A stretch of DNA of 64,000 bases from Salimicrobium halophilum (GCF_900100295.1 NZ_FNEV01000006.1:62001-126000), one strand, 5' to 3'; numbered from the stretch's first letter, positions 51,416 to 60,524 are shown. Made by a program: numbers and translations. Notes: a model not told the origin generated them from the letters alone.

Positions 51416-53071
51416 TCAATAGCTTACAGCTTCCTTGACTTCCATATGCCTGATGCGATCTCCATATTTGCCTTCCCACCCGGCACGTTCCAGAAGATCA
51501 CGGACCGGTCCTTTCACCTGAGCCAGGTGAATGTGTACGTCCGCTTCTTCGAATTCATCGATCAGTTTCTCCAGTTCGTCCACCGCGACCGCATCCATCC
51601 GGTTCACGCCGGAGAAGTCGAGAATTACCTTCGTCACCTGCGGACGTTCGCCTAGAATCTTCCTTATCTTTTCTTCGACGAAAGCGAAGTTGGCAAAATA
51701 CAGCGAGGCATCCATCCGGAAGATGAGCGTATCTGTGTGCTCCAACGCCTCCGGATACCGCTTCACATTCCGGTATACTCCCTCTTTCTCTACATAGCCG
51801 AGAACAGCCGTGTGCGGATAAGCACTATTCCATACGAACAGCAGAATTGCTGCCCCGGCACCGATCAGGATCCCTGATTCGATACCTGTCACGAGTGTCG
51901 CTACGAAGGTGATGACCAGTACCCAGCCGTCCGCTTGTTTGATGCGGAACAAGTGCTTCGCTTCTTTCACATCGATGAGCCCGAATACAGCTACCATGAT
52001 GATCGCTGCAAGGACAGCGTTCGGCAAGTAGTAGAACCATCCCGTGAAAAATAGCAGCGTGATCATGATCAGAACAGCGGTGATGATCGAAGCGAGTCCG
52101 GACTTCGCCCCTGCCTGATAGTTAACAGCCGTACGGGAAAACCCGCCGGTAACAGGCGATGCGGAGAAGAACGAACCGACGATATTAGCCGCTCCAAGAC
52201 CGGTAAGTTCCCGGTTGGATTCCACCTTATATTTCTCTTTGGAGGCGATGGCTTTGGCAACCGCGATCGACTCCATGAAACCGACGAAAGAAATCGTGAG
52301 AGCAATCGGCAAGAGAGCCATCATGGAATCCATGCTGAAGGCAGGAAGACTCAACGCCGGCAGTCCATCCGGAACATTCCCGATAATACTCACGCCGCGT
52401 TCCTCCAGATTGAAAAAGTACACGAGAAGCGCACTCAGAACAACGACGACGAGCGGTCCCGGAATACGCGGCACTTTCTTTTTGAAAAAGATGAGCAGCC
52501 CGATACTCCCGATTCCTATGGCAAATGTGATCCAATTGATTTCAGATATTCTCGTCACCGCATCCGACAGTATGATGAATATGTTCTTCTGACCGGCGAG
52601 ATCGACACCGATCAGGTTCTTCAATTGACTGAGACCGATGATCAAAGCAGCAGCAGACGTAAATCCGCTGATGACCGCATGAGAAAGGAAGTTCACGACA
52701 AACCCGAGCCTGAACAGTCCCATCGCCAGCTGAATCACCCCGACCATGAGCGAGAGAAGCAGTACAAGAGAAACATATTCCCCGGACCCTGGCTCGGCGA
52801 GTGTAGATACCCCCGATAGTACCAAAAGAGAGACCATAGCCACCGGCCCTACCGCCAGTTGCCTGGAAGACCCTAAAAGTGCGTAGATGATAAGAGGAAT
52901 GGTCGAAGCGTACAACCCGATCACCGGAGGCAATCCGGCGAGCATGGAGTAAGCCATACCCTGAGGGATAAGCATGATCGCTACAATCAACCCGGCCGTA
53001 AAATCATTTTTCAAGTAATTCTTGTCGTAGCTGAACAACCAGTGATTTTGAAACATTTTTTTGTTGAACAT
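51416..53071 (-). CDS. SulP family anion permease with STAS domain
   Basis: The 551-residue transporter has an SLC26/SulP membrane part (GLIVAIMLIPQGMAYSMLAG near residue 30, then FSASPVTGGFSRTAVNYQAGA, start FSASPVTGGFSR) and a C-terminal STAS domain (about 430-545, with ILDFSGVNRMDAVAVDELE). It would move sulfate, bicarbonate or a related anion. The ATG at 53071 is chosen for GGAAGAGGATG 5-15 nt before it. A CsoR/CstR-like palindrome next to its promoter suggests control by copper or by reactive sulfur. If so, sulfate or a sulfur anion is the better substrate guess. Confidence 0.92.
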   Translation of the reverse strand: MFNKKMFQNHWLFSYDKNYLKNDFTAGLIVAIMLIPQGMAYSMLAGLPPVIGLYASTIPLIIYALLGSSRQLAVGPVAMVSLLVLSGVSTLAEPGSGEYVSLVLLLSLMVGVIQLAMGLFRLGFVVNFLSHAVISGFTSAAALIIGLSQLKNLIGVDLAGQKNIFIILSDAVTRISEINWITFAIGIGSIGLLIFFKKKVPRIPGPLVVVVLSALLVYFFNLEERGVSIIGNVPDGLPALSLPAFSMDSMMALLPIALTISFVGFMESIAVAKAIASKEKYKVESNRELTGLGAANIVGSFFSASPVTGGFSRTAVNYQAGAKSGLASIITAVLIMITLLFFTGWFYYLPNAVLAAIIMVAVFGLIDVKEAKHLFRIKQADGWVLVITFVATLVTGIESGILIGAGAAILLFVWNSAYPHTAVLGYVEKEGVYRNVKRYPEALEHTDTLIFRMDASLYFANFAFVEEKIRKILGERPQVTKVILDFSGVNRMDAVAVDELEKLIDEFEEADVHIHLAQVKGPVRDLLERAGWEGKYGDRIRHMEVKEAVSY

Positions 53072-53177
53072 CGTTTCACATCCTCTTCCATTTCTTTTGA
53101 TGAACGGAACTTCCTGACTTCTTTCTATTTTAACCCTGAATGACTCCCTCATTCCTATATCTACGACCTTCACTTTT

Positions 53178-53222
53178 ATACCCCTATGGGTATTATTATA
53201 TAGCAACCGATCGGAAAGTCAA
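53178..53222 (-). promoter_or_regulatory. SulP promoter with CsoR/CstR-like operator
   Basis: On the minus strand TTGACT (53222-53217), 16 bp, TATAAT (53200-53195). Directly downstream lies ATACCCATAGGGGTAT (53193-53178), a palindrome of ATACCC and GGGTAT arms, the operator type of CsoR/CstR/RcnR family repressors. Confidence 0.65.
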
Positions 53223-53318
53223 CTCACTTTTCTTCCGAGAGAAATTCACTTATTTCGAAGCTGTATGGGTTTGCTGATGAACAGAAGAGGTGTAAGATTT
53301 CAGAAGAGGTGAAAAAAT

Positions 53319-54119
53319 ATGCAGAAAATCTATTACGGTGAAAAGAAAGACCACTTCGGAGAGCTTCGACTTCCCGACACAGAAGGACCTTATCCTGTAG
53401 CCATCGTCATCCACGGCGGCTTCTGGAAATCGGAATACGGACTCGAGGAGACGAGGGAAATCGCAGAAGATTTGACCGCGGACGGATGGGCGACGTGGAA
53501 TATCGAATATAGCCGGGTCGGTCAGGATGCAGGAGGATGGCCAGGTACGTTTCTGGATGCGGCACAGGCTACCGACGCTCTTTTCGTTCTTCAGCATGAT
53601 CATCCTTTGGACTTGAAACGGGTGGTCACCATCGGTCATTCAGCAGGAGGTCATCTTGCGCTCTGGCTCGCAGGAAGGAAAAATCTACCCGAAACGAGCT
53701 ACCTCTATAAAAGGAGCCCGCTTCCTCTTGCTGCAGCCGTCAGTCTAGCAGGGGTGAACGAGTTGAAGACCATGCATGACGTGCACCGCTTCCGGGACGA
53801 TACATTGAACAAATCTCCGGACAACCCTACAGCCGACTTGCTCGGAGGTAGCCCTGAAGAGGTGCCGGAACGGTTCAGAGATGGTTCGCCGAAGGAATTG
53901 CTTCCCCTTTCAACGATGCAAATCCTTGTCCACGGTGCGCTGGATATAAACGTTCCGGTCGGTATCAGTGATGATTACCAGGAATGGGCGGAAAATATGG
54001 GAGACCCGGTGAAGTATGTACGAATGAGCGACGCCGAACACTTTATGCTTACGGATACCTCCACACGGGCCTGGAAGAGAGTAAAAGAAGAAATGGATCT
54101 TTTGCTCCGCTATATGTAA
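53319..54119 (+). CDS. Alpha/beta hydrolase (BD-FAE/kynurenine formamidase-like)
   Basis: The 266-residue soluble enzyme has the oxyanion-hole HGGFW motif (about residues 32-36), the nucleophile Ser in VTIGHSAGGHLALWLAG (near 111), and late Asp and His in HGALDINVPV and DAEHFML. The HGG(F)W pattern and the length match the esterase/kynurenine formamidase-like branch. The ATG at 53319 follows AGAGGTG. It is 12 nt upstream of the AEC transporter on the same strand, so the two may serve the same small acid or amide. The substrate is unknown. Confidence 0.86.
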   Translation: MQKIYYGEKKDHFGELRLPDTEGPYPVAIVIHGGFWKSEYGLEETREIAEDLTADGWATWNIEYSRVGQDAGGWPGTFLDAAQATDALFVLQHDHPLDLKRVVTIGHSAGGHLALWLAGRKNLPETSYLYKRSPLPLAAAVSLAGVNELKTMHDVHRFRDDTLNKSPDNPTADLLGGSPEEVPERFRDGSPKELLPLSTMQILVHGALDINVPVGISDDYQEWAENMGDPVKYVRMSDAEHFMLTDTSTRAWKRVKEEMDLLLRYM

Positions 54120-54131
54120 GGAGGAATAACG

Positions 54132-55055
54132 TTGGCAGAACTCGCTACCATACTCGTCGACATTCTGCTCCCTGTCTTCATCATCATGGGGATCGGATTC
54201 GTTCTCGAGAAAAAATTCCAGCTCGATTTGAATACGCTGGCCAAACTCAATATTTATTTCGTCGTGCCGGGTTTCATTTTTGTGAAGCTTTACGAAACGG
54301 AGTTCGCGCCCGGTCGATTCCTGACCGTTATCGGCTTCATCGGCCTTTATGTGCTCCTCCTGTTTCTTCTTACCAAACTATGGAACGCATTAAGAGGGCT
54401 CGACGCCGCCAAAGGGACGACGGTCTCGAACAGCGTCATCTTCTTCAACTCCGGCAACTATGGGGTGCCGGTCAACGATCTCGTATTTAAAGGAGATCCG
54501 TTCGCGATGTCCATTCAGGTGGTCGTGCTTACGATGCAGAATATCCTGACATTTTCCTACGGCATTTTCGCCCTGCAATCGATACATATCGGAAAATGGC
54601 GCGCCATCGCCGGCTATTTCAAAATGCCAGTGCTGTACGCCCTGCTCGCCGGAATTTTATTGAATGCGGGCAACGTCGACGTTCCTTCGTTTCTTTGGGT
54701 TCCGTCCAACTATATCGCGGATGCGATGATCGCCATCGCCCTCCTGATGCTCGGGGCTCAGGTCGCCAAGATCGAATGGACGATGAATTTTTCCTCGGTG
54801 TATATGAGCCTGCTGCTTCGTCTGGTGATAGGACCGATGCTCGCGCTTGGAATGATTTTTGTGTTCGGTCTGGAAGGAACGACAGCTCAGGCGTTATTCA
54901 TCGCTTCCGCCATGCCGACGGCCGTCAACAGTGCCGTCATCGCTCAGGAATACGACAACTACCCGGAGTTCGCGGCGCAGATCGTCCTGCTTTCCACCAT
55001 CTTTTCCGCCGTGACGGTGACGCTGGTCATCTACTTTTCCCGGATCATTTTTTAA
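54132..55055 (+). CDS. AEC (auxin efflux carrier) family transporter
   Basis: The 307-residue membrane protein has about ten helices in the AEC pattern, with LNTLAKLNIYFVVPGFIFVKLYE after the first helix (start LAKLNIYFVVPGF), FFNSGNYGVPVNDLVF and the late ASAMPTAVNSAVIAQEYDN with a broken helix. The start is TTG at 54132, set by AAGGAGG 7 nt before it. Known bacterial members export malate or amino acids. It probably forms an operon with the hydrolase. Downstream lie two tandem family B repeats. Confidence 0.9.
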   Translation: MAELATILVDILLPVFIIMGIGFVLEKKFQLDLNTLAKLNIYFVVPGFIFVKLYETEFAPGRFLTVIGFIGLYVLLLFLLTKLWNALRGLDAAKGTTVSNSVIFFNSGNYGVPVNDLVFKGDPFAMSIQVVVLTMQNILTFSYGIFALQSIHIGKWRAIAGYFKMPVLYALLAGILLNAGNVDVPSFLWVPSNYIADAMIAIALLMLGAQVAKIEWTMNFSSVYMSLLLRLVIGPMLALGMIFVFGLEGTTAQALFIASAMPTAVNSAVIAQEYDNYPEFAAQIVLLSTIFSAVTVTLVIYFSRIIF

Positions 55056-55072
55056 AGAGACGGAATCAGGCT

Positions 55073-55256
55073 TTATCCTTCAATGATTTTGTGAAAGTGT
55101 GAAAAAGTGTCTCATAACTAGTTGTATCACGTGTTTTCTCTAGCTCGCCCGAGAAAAACTGTCGCATACCGAATGTTATGAGGCACTATCTATCTCAACA
55201 CTTATCAAAAGCACCTCATAATTCCTTAAACTCCCGAATACGACCCGGACGGTGTA
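55073..55256. repeat. Intergenic repeat, family B copy 5
   Basis: Starts ATCCTTCAATGATTTTGTG, then motif i GAAAAAGTGTCTCATAA (55101-55117), ii AAAACTGTCGCATAC (55155-55169), iii TTATGAGGCACTAT (55176-55189) and iv AAAAGCACCTCATAA (55207-55221). A decayed CCCGAATACGACCCGG end follows. It is a tandem duplicate of copy 6 at a period of 182 bp. Confidence 0.8.
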
Positions 55257-55424
55257 ATCATTCAATAATTTCATGAAATGATGGAAAAGTGTCTCATAAT
55301 TTTTGTTATAGAATATTTTCTCCAGAGACTGCTCGGAAACTATCGCATACATAATTTTATGCGACACTTTTCGTCACCAGATCATTCAAAAGCATCCCAT
55401 AAATTCAGGAACAGCCAGCAAAAT
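55257..55424. repeat. Intergenic repeat, family B copy 6
   Basis: Starts AATCATTCAATAATTTCATG, then motif i GGAAAAGTGTCTCATAA (55283-55299), ii GGAAACTATCGCATAC (55335-55350), iii TTTTATGCGACACTTTTC (55355-55372) and iv AAAAGCATCCCATAA (55388-55402). It is followed by the PAP2 gene terminator, a CCCGGTC-GACCGGG stem like that next to copy 4. The 405-bp gap holds no gene. Confidence 0.8.
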
Positions 55425-55453
55425 AAAAACCCCGGTCGCCATACACGACCGGG
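55425..55453 (-). terminator. Terminator of the PAP2-like gene
   Basis: CCCGGTCG and CGACCGGG form an 8-bp stem with a 7-nt loop; GTTTTTATTTT follows on the minus strand. Confidence 0.88.
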
Positions 55454-55460
55454 ATCACTC

Positions 55461-55925
55461 CTATTGTTCAATTCTTGCAGAACACACGCCAAGAACTCCT
55501 CCTAAAATCGCTCCTCCCAGCACTTCCATAGGCTGGTGACCGAGAAGCTCCTTCAACTCGTTCTCCCTCTCGACGAACGGAAGGCTCGGAAAGTCTACGG
55601 TCAGTTGAGCGACATTATCCTCGAGATCATTAACTAATTTCGCGATTTCTCCAGTATGTCGGCGAATCCCCTGAGCATCATACATGACGATCACACCGAA
55701 CACTACTGCAAGGGCGGTCTCCGTGTGGCGTGAACCTTTGTTGGACGCTATGTAAGAAGCAAGAGACGCCACTCCTGCCGAATGGGAACTCGGCATTCCT
55801 CCGGTCGTAGCCAACTGTTTCACGTCCCACTTCCCTGTATTTCTGTGATGCGTCCATATTTTCGCTGCCTGGGCGATGCCAATGGAAGCAAGTGCTGTAA
55901 TGATTCCTCTATTCATTTGCTGCAT
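55461..55925 (-). CDS. Divergent PAP2 family protein (YuiD-like)
   Basis: The 154-residue membrane protein has the short GGMPSSHSAGVASLA motif (residues about 42-56) and a later GHQPMEVLGGAILG. These are the remains of the PAP2 phosphatase motifs, as in the divergent DUF212 group that includes B. subtilis YuiD. The usual upstream Lys-Arg motif is weak (DVKQLATTGG). It has 3-4 helices. The ATG at 55925 follows GGAGG by 4 nt. Catalytic activity is uncertain. Confidence 0.88.
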   Translation of the reverse strand: MQQMNRGIITALASIGIAQAAKIWTHHRNTGKWDVKQLATTGGMPSSHSAGVASLASYIASNKGSRHTETALAVVFGVIVMYDAQGIRRHTGEIAKLVNDLEDNVAQLTVDFPSLPFVERENELKELLGHQPMEVLGGAILGGVLGVCSARIEQ

Positions 55926-56066
55926 CGGTCCTCCACTCCTTTCTTATCATTTTTTACCCTTCCTCTGTATCGAGTATGCTTGTTTTTCACATATAGAAGA
56001 ATGAAACCTTTTTCATATCCGTAACGTAGACCTTAATGTACTTATCACACTAAGGGAGGATTGCAC

Positions 56067-56468
56067 ATGAAGCCGATTACGAAGAAACGAACCTGGGCGG
56101 TGCTCATCGATATGGTCGCGTCCAGCCTGGTCACCAGCGCACTCGAACCGGTACTCCGGAAAAAAGTGAAAGACGAAACCTTGCGTTACATCGTCATTCC
56201 CACTTTCACTACATGGGGACTGGAGTATGCTCAGTTGAAATGCAGTGGTCAGACCATAGGATATAAAGCGATGGGACTGAAGCTTGAAAGCGAGGACGGA
56301 GCGCCGCTTACATCCAATCAAATTATCAAACGGATCGCCTACCGCGATTTTGCAAGTACCATCGCTTATATGAAAGATAAAGAGAATTTCTCCCAGCAGG
56401 ATGGACGAAGTCTTGCCCAGGACCGCTTCTCCCATACTATCGTTACATCAAAAAAACAGGCGCCCTGA
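56067..56468 (+). CDS. RDD family protein
   Basis: This 133-residue membrane protein starts with KKRTWAVLIDMVASS, where Arg-Asp-Asp of the family name is reduced to an Ile-Asp-Met variant. It includes GQTIGYKAMGLKLES, the conserved loop, and IIKRIAYRDF. It has perhaps two helices. In halophilic Bacillaceae some RDD proteins act in Na+/H+ exchange, but most have no assigned role. An AAGGGAGG site precedes the ATG at 56067. A terminator-like hairpin follows at 56456-56488. Confidence 0.78.
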   Translation: MKPITKKRTWAVLIDMVASSLVTSALEPVLRKKVKDETLRYIVIPTFTTWGLEYAQLKCSGQTIGYKAMGLKLESEDGAPLTSNQIIKRIAYRDFASTIAYMKDKENFSQQDGRSLAQDRFSHTIVTSKKQAP

Positions 56469-56488
56469 TTCATAGGGCACCTGTTTTT
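56456..56488 (+). terminator. Terminator of the RDD gene
   Basis: AACAGGCGCCCT and AGGGCACCTGTT (one mismatch) form the stem, with TTTTTCC after it. The A run at its 5' side lets it also serve the convergent OYE gene. Confidence 0.85.
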
Positions 56489-56494
56489 CCATCT

Positions 56495-57595
56495 TTAATA
56501 CAATTTCTTCAATGCTTCTTTATTAAACGCCAGCAGATCGTTCACTCTGCCTTCATGCACCTTCTTCACCCATGCCGGGTCCATCAATAGCGAACGGCCG
56601 ATAGCTACAAGGTCGAACTCATCACGATCAAGCTTTTCCACCAGACCGTCCAAACTTGAGGTACCGGCGCCGGAGAAGTCCGTAAAGACACCATCAAGAC
56701 CGACGGAACCGACGGAAATGACCGGTTTACCGGACAACTTTTTCGTCCAGCCGGCAAGATTCAAGTCGGATCCTTCGAACTCAGGCTCCCAGTATCTGCG
56801 GGTGGAGCAGTGGAAGATATCGACACCGACATCAATGAGCGGCTGCAGGAAGCGCTCCAACTCATCCGGAGTGGTCGCCAACTTCGCCTGGAAATCATTC
56901 ATCTTCCATTGGGAGAAACGGAAAATGATCGGGAAATCTTCCCCGACTTCACGGCGGCACGCCTCAACGATCTCCACGGCAAACTGCGTACGCTCAACGA
57001 GATCCCCACCATAACGGTCGGTACGTTTATTCGTATTTTCCCAGAAGAACTGGTCGATCAGGTACCCATGAGCACCATGGATTTCAATCGCATCAAAACC
57101 GAGGCGCTTCGCATCTTTAGCTGCCTGGGCATAAGCTTCCACCAACGCTTCCACTTCTTCGGTAGACGGGGCTTCGTTCACTTTCTCTCCGTCCAGGCTC
57201 AGGCCTGAAGGACCCACGGGCTCGGCTTCCTCATTCGGAAGATCCCCTTTCTTGCGGGTCATTCCTACGTGCCATAGCTGAGGAGCTATTTTGCCGCCGG
57301 CTTCATGCACTTGTTCCACTACATCGGCCCAGCCTTCAAGCGCCTTCTCTCCATGAAACACAGGAATGCCCGCACCGGATACAGATGCCGGATGATTGAT
57401 CCCTGTACCTTCTGTAATGATCAGCCCGACTTCATTCTCGGCACGTCTGCGGTAATACGCCGCCACGTCCTCATTCGGAACGTTCCCGGGTGAGAATCCG
57501 CGTGTCATCGGTGCCATAACGGTACGGTTCGGAAGTTGTAATTTATCCATACTAAAGGTTTCAAATAAAGGTTTGGTTGTTGTTTGATTCGTCAT
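56495..57595 (-). CDS. NADH:flavin oxidoreductase, old yellow enzyme family (second copy)
   Basis: The 366-residue FMN protein has VMAPMTRGFSPGN, APQLWHVG, IHGAHGYLIDQFFWENTNKRTD (start IHGAHGYLIDQFF) and AIGRSLLMDPAWV, the classical OYE active site with a His-Gly-Ala-His pair. It is closer to plant/enterobacterial NemA-type enzymes than the first copy. The ATG at 57595 follows GGGAGGCAG by 7 nt; the in-frame extension of seven codons has no such site. Probable electrophile or nitro-compound reductase in the cytosol. It is a single gene. Confidence 0.92.
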   Translation of the reverse strand: MTNQTTTKPLFETFSMDKLQLPNRTVMAPMTRGFSPGNVPNEDVAAYYRRRAENEVGLIITEGTGINHPASVSGAGIPVFHGEKALEGWADVVEQVHEAGGKIAPQLWHVGMTRKKGDLPNEEAEPVGPSGLSLDGEKVNEAPSTEEVEALVEAYAQAAKDAKRLGFDAIEIHGAHGYLIDQFFWENTNKRTDRYGGDLVERTQFAVEIVEACRREVGEDFPIIFRFSQWKMNDFQAKLATTPDELERFLQPLIDVGVDIFHCSTRRYWEPEFEGSDLNLAGWTKKLSGKPVISVGSVGLDGVFTDFSGAGTSSLDGLVEKLDRDEFDLVAIGRSLLMDPAWVKKVHEGRVNDLLAFNKEALKKLY

Positions 57596-57672
57596 AAATC
57601 TGCCTCCCTTTTTCAACGATGTATGTAATTATTACAGATGAAAAAAGGAGATGAAAGAAATATGTTTGTGCC

Positions 57673-58263
57673 CTACCACAACTTCCGTACCATCCCTTCC
57701 ACCGTCGGAGGGTCGACTTTGTGGTCGTGTTTTCCCCATGTGAAGAATACGACAACGAGCATGATTCCCCCGAGCACCGCGACGGACGTCGCATAGTTGG
57801 ACAGTCCTTCCGACTCCCCGTACGCCCGCATGGCCATGGCATAAAGTCCCCATAGCGCCATGTGGATCAACAGATAGACAGAAGCCCTCCCGAAATGAAT
57901 CCGGTAGAACCGCCGGAACCCTTTTTCAAGAAACATCCGCCAAAAGCAGAAGGACACGACGAACGCTACGGGGCTGACCAGAGAAAGAATCAGAAACGAC
58001 GCTCCCTGAAGCCACAGGAGATCCACCCCCGCATTCACGGCAAAAAACAAGAGAAGAATGATCAGCGCATGCCGGTTCACATGATCGATTTTCCGGAACA
58101 TATGGTGGAACCAATAGTCCCTGCGGTTGATCCATATCACGAGACCGAACGGTATTACGACCTGGAGAAAAGCTTTGCTGACAACGACGAACGCCGTACC
58201 GAACGCCCCCATCCCTCCGAGGAGAGCCACAAAAACGAGCAGCACCACAACGGTCCTTTTCAT
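57673..58263 (-). CDS. Unknown multi-pass membrane protein
   Basis: The 196-residue protein has about six hydrophobic segments, starting MKRTVVVLLVFVALLGGMG, and positively charged loops (INRRDYWFHHMFRKIDHVNRH, start INRRDYWFHHMF; EKGFRRFYRIHFGR). I recognise no family. An AGGGATTGG site precedes the ATG. It lies alone between the OYE gene and the PAS-GGDEF-EAL gene, with the same strand as both. Charge distribution suggests the loops after helices 2 and 4 are inside. Confidence 0.7.
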   Translation of the reverse strand: MKRTVVVLLVFVALLGGMGAFGTAFVVVSKAFLQVVIPFGLVIWINRRDYWFHHMFRKIDHVNRHALIILLLFFAVNAGVDLLWLQGASFLILSLVSPVAFVVSFCFWRMFLEKGFRRFYRIHFGRASVYLLIHMALWGLYAMAMRAYGESEGLSNYATSVAVLGGIMLVVVFFTWGKHDHKVDPPTVEGMVRKLW

Positions 58264-58331
58264 CCAATCCCTCCCGGCCTATGAGAATCTCTTGACTTCT
58301 ACCTGTTTCTTCCTATTATATCCGACTTTCC

Positions 58332-60365
58332 CTATCCCTTCATCGATTTCGACATCAGCATATTGTTGATCTGATCGGCGTAGACGGGATGACTGAAATA
58401 GAATCCCTGGACTTCATCGACACCGATGACCCGCAGTACGTCCATCTCACTCTCTTCCTCGACCCCTTCCGCTACGACCGTCATGCCGAACGACTTACCG
58501 AGAGAAATCACCGCTTCCACGATTTCTTTATCATTCGATTCTTCAGAAATCCCCTGGATCAGCGAACGGTCCAGCTTAAGCACGTCTACGTTGAACTTCC
58601 GGAGGTAAGCGAGCGACGAATACCCGGTCCCGAAGTCATCCAGCGCGATCCGGAATCCTTCTTCCCGCAATCGACTGAGCAGGTTCTGGACCACAGATTC
58701 ATTTTCAATCAGCATACTTTCCGTGATCTCAAGCTCAATCCAATCATGAGGAATATTGTAATCCCTGAAAATACCGAGCATCTTCGAAACGAAATTCGAC
58801 TGAAGCAGCTGATTCGGCGACAGATTCACCGACACCGGCAACGGAGACAGCCCTTGCCACTTCCACTGTTGGAGCTGTTTGCTGACGGCACGAAGCACCC
58901 ACTCCCCGATGGCGTTGATCATCCCCGTTTCTTCCGCAAGCGGAATGAACTCTCCAGGTGGAATATTGCCATGTTCCGGGTGGTTCCAGCGGATCAATGC
59001 TTCAAATCCTTCGATCTCCAGATCATCCGGACTCACTCTCGGTTGATACACCATGTGGAACTGATTCTTATCCAGCGCTTTCCGGAAACCATTCTGTATA
59101 TCAAACAGTCGACCGGTACTTTCCTCTGTCTGTACGTTAAAGAAATGATAATGGTTCTTGTGAGCCCCCTTCACCCGGTACATTGCAAGGTCGGCATGCC
59201 GCATCATCGTCTCTGCGTCTTTTCCGGATTCCGGATACGTCGTGACTCCGATACTTCCGGTCACATGCAGTTCGTATTGATCAATGAGGAAAGAATGACG
59301 GAACCCTCTCAATATCTGCTCTGCCCGCTCTTTCATCTGTTCCGGGGCATCAATGTCACTGATGAGAATAGCGAACTCATCCCCGCCGATCCGGGAGACG
59401 ATCCCGTCTTGTCCGATCATCGTCGCCAACCTGTTCCCGACTTCGACCAAAAGACGGTCCCCGATCAGGTGGCCCAGGGTATCATTGACGTACTTGAACC
59501 CGTCGAGGTCGATGAACATGACACCGAAACGCTTCGACGTCCCACCTGCTTCTTCTACAGCTGCCGTCAGCTGTTTGTCGAACATCCGTCGGTTGGGTAG
59601 ACCGGTCAGATGGTCATAATAGGCCATATGTCTTATTTTCTCTTCGTTTCTTTTTTTATCCGTAATATCGTTACGAATCGCAAGGTACTGCACCGGCTTT
59701 CCCTCTTCATTGTGGAGAGGAACGATGGTCGTATCCACCCAGTAGTAAGTGCCATCCTTGGACTGGTTCCGCACCTCCCCTTTCCAGACCCCTCCGAACC
59801 CGATGGTCCTCCACATTTCCTTGAAAAACTCACGGGAATGATAGCCGGAATTCACGATGCGGTGGGTACCCCCGATCAACTCTTCTTCCTCGTACCCCGA
59901 AATTTCACAGAACTTATCGTTAATATATGTAATTCGTCCCTGACGATCGGTGATCGCTACAATCGAAGACTGATCCAGCGCATACTTCATATCCTCCAGA
60001 TTTTTCAGGGTCCGGGACAGTTCCCGTTCTGTCTCCACTTTCCGTGTCCGATCTTCTACAATTCCGATGGCATACTCCGGAGACAATACGTCCACGTAAA
60101 TCGTCAGGCGTGCGGCATCTCCATCCGGCGCCGCGATCGATGTCTCTATTTCTTTCTGACCGCTGCCTTCCCGCAACATTTCCCGCAACTCGTCGTAAAA
60201 TTCGCCTCCGCCCATTTCTTCGAGAAAACAAAGCAGAGACGTCCCATTCAACTCTTCCGTATATACCCCCGTGAGATTCCCGTTCACACAGGAGACGATC
60301 CCCTTCTCCACTACGAACATGTCACGCTTCATGTCGGTGAATCCTTTCATTTCCGCCGCTTCCAT
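58332..60365 (-). CDS. PAS-GGDEF-EAL protein (c-di-GMP turnover)
   Basis: The 677-residue protein has two PAS-like sensor parts (about residues 5-110 and 115-235, the second with ITDRQGRITYINDKFCEISGY and the PAC block GTYYWVDTTIVPL). A GGDEF domain follows with the canonical loop RIGGDEFAIL (about 310-319). A complete EAL domain comes after it, with FEALIRWNHPEHG, ELEITESML and DDFGTGYSSLAYLRKF. All catalytic residues of both enzyme domains look intact, so synthesis and breakdown of c-di-GMP are both possible. No I-site Arg precedes the GGDEF loop. No membrane helix is present. The ATG at 60365 follows AAGGTGGG. Confidence 0.94.
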   Translation of the reverse strand: MEAAEMKGFTDMKRDMFVVEKGIVSCVNGNLTGVYTEELNGTSLLCFLEEMGGGEFYDELREMLREGSGQKEIETSIAAPDGDAARLTIYVDVLSPEYAIGIVEDRTRKVETERELSRTLKNLEDMKYALDQSSIVAITDRQGRITYINDKFCEISGYEEEELIGGTHRIVNSGYHSREFFKEMWRTIGFGGVWKGEVRNQSKDGTYYWVDTTIVPLHNEEGKPVQYLAIRNDITDKKRNEEKIRHMAYYDHLTGLPNRRMFDKQLTAAVEEAGGTSKRFGVMFIDLDGFKYVNDTLGHLIGDRLLVEVGNRLATMIGQDGIVSRIGGDEFAILISDIDAPEQMKERAEQILRGFRHSFLIDQYELHVTGSIGVTTYPESGKDAETMMRHADLAMYRVKGAHKNHYHFFNVQTEESTGRLFDIQNGFRKALDKNQFHMVYQPRVSPDDLEIEGFEALIRWNHPEHGNIPPGEFIPLAEETGMINAIGEWVLRAVSKQLQQWKWQGLSPLPVSVNLSPNQLLQSNFVSKMLGIFRDYNIPHDWIELEITESMLIENESVVQNLLSRLREEGFRIALDDFGTGYSSLAYLRKFNVDVLKLDRSLIQGISEESNDKEIVEAVISLGKSFGMTVVAEGVEEESEMDVLRVIGVDEVQGFYFSHPVYADQINNMLMSKSMKG

Positions 60366-60454
60366 CCCTGGTCCCACCTTTCTGATCTGATACTATTTTA
60401 CTACTATCCTATGTCATTTGTAACCGTTCCCCTGAAGATTCTTCGACAATTTTC

Positions 60455-60500
60455 CCCAAAAAAAGATAGAAGTCCCCGACACATCAGAAACTTCTACCCT
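60455..60500 (-). terminator. Probable terminator of the 95-residue gene
   Basis: TAGAAGT and ACTTCTA pair around a 16-nt loop; TCTTTTTTT follows on the minus strand. Confidence 0.6.
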
Positions 60501-60524
60501 ATCCATGGTATCCAGTAAAAACCC

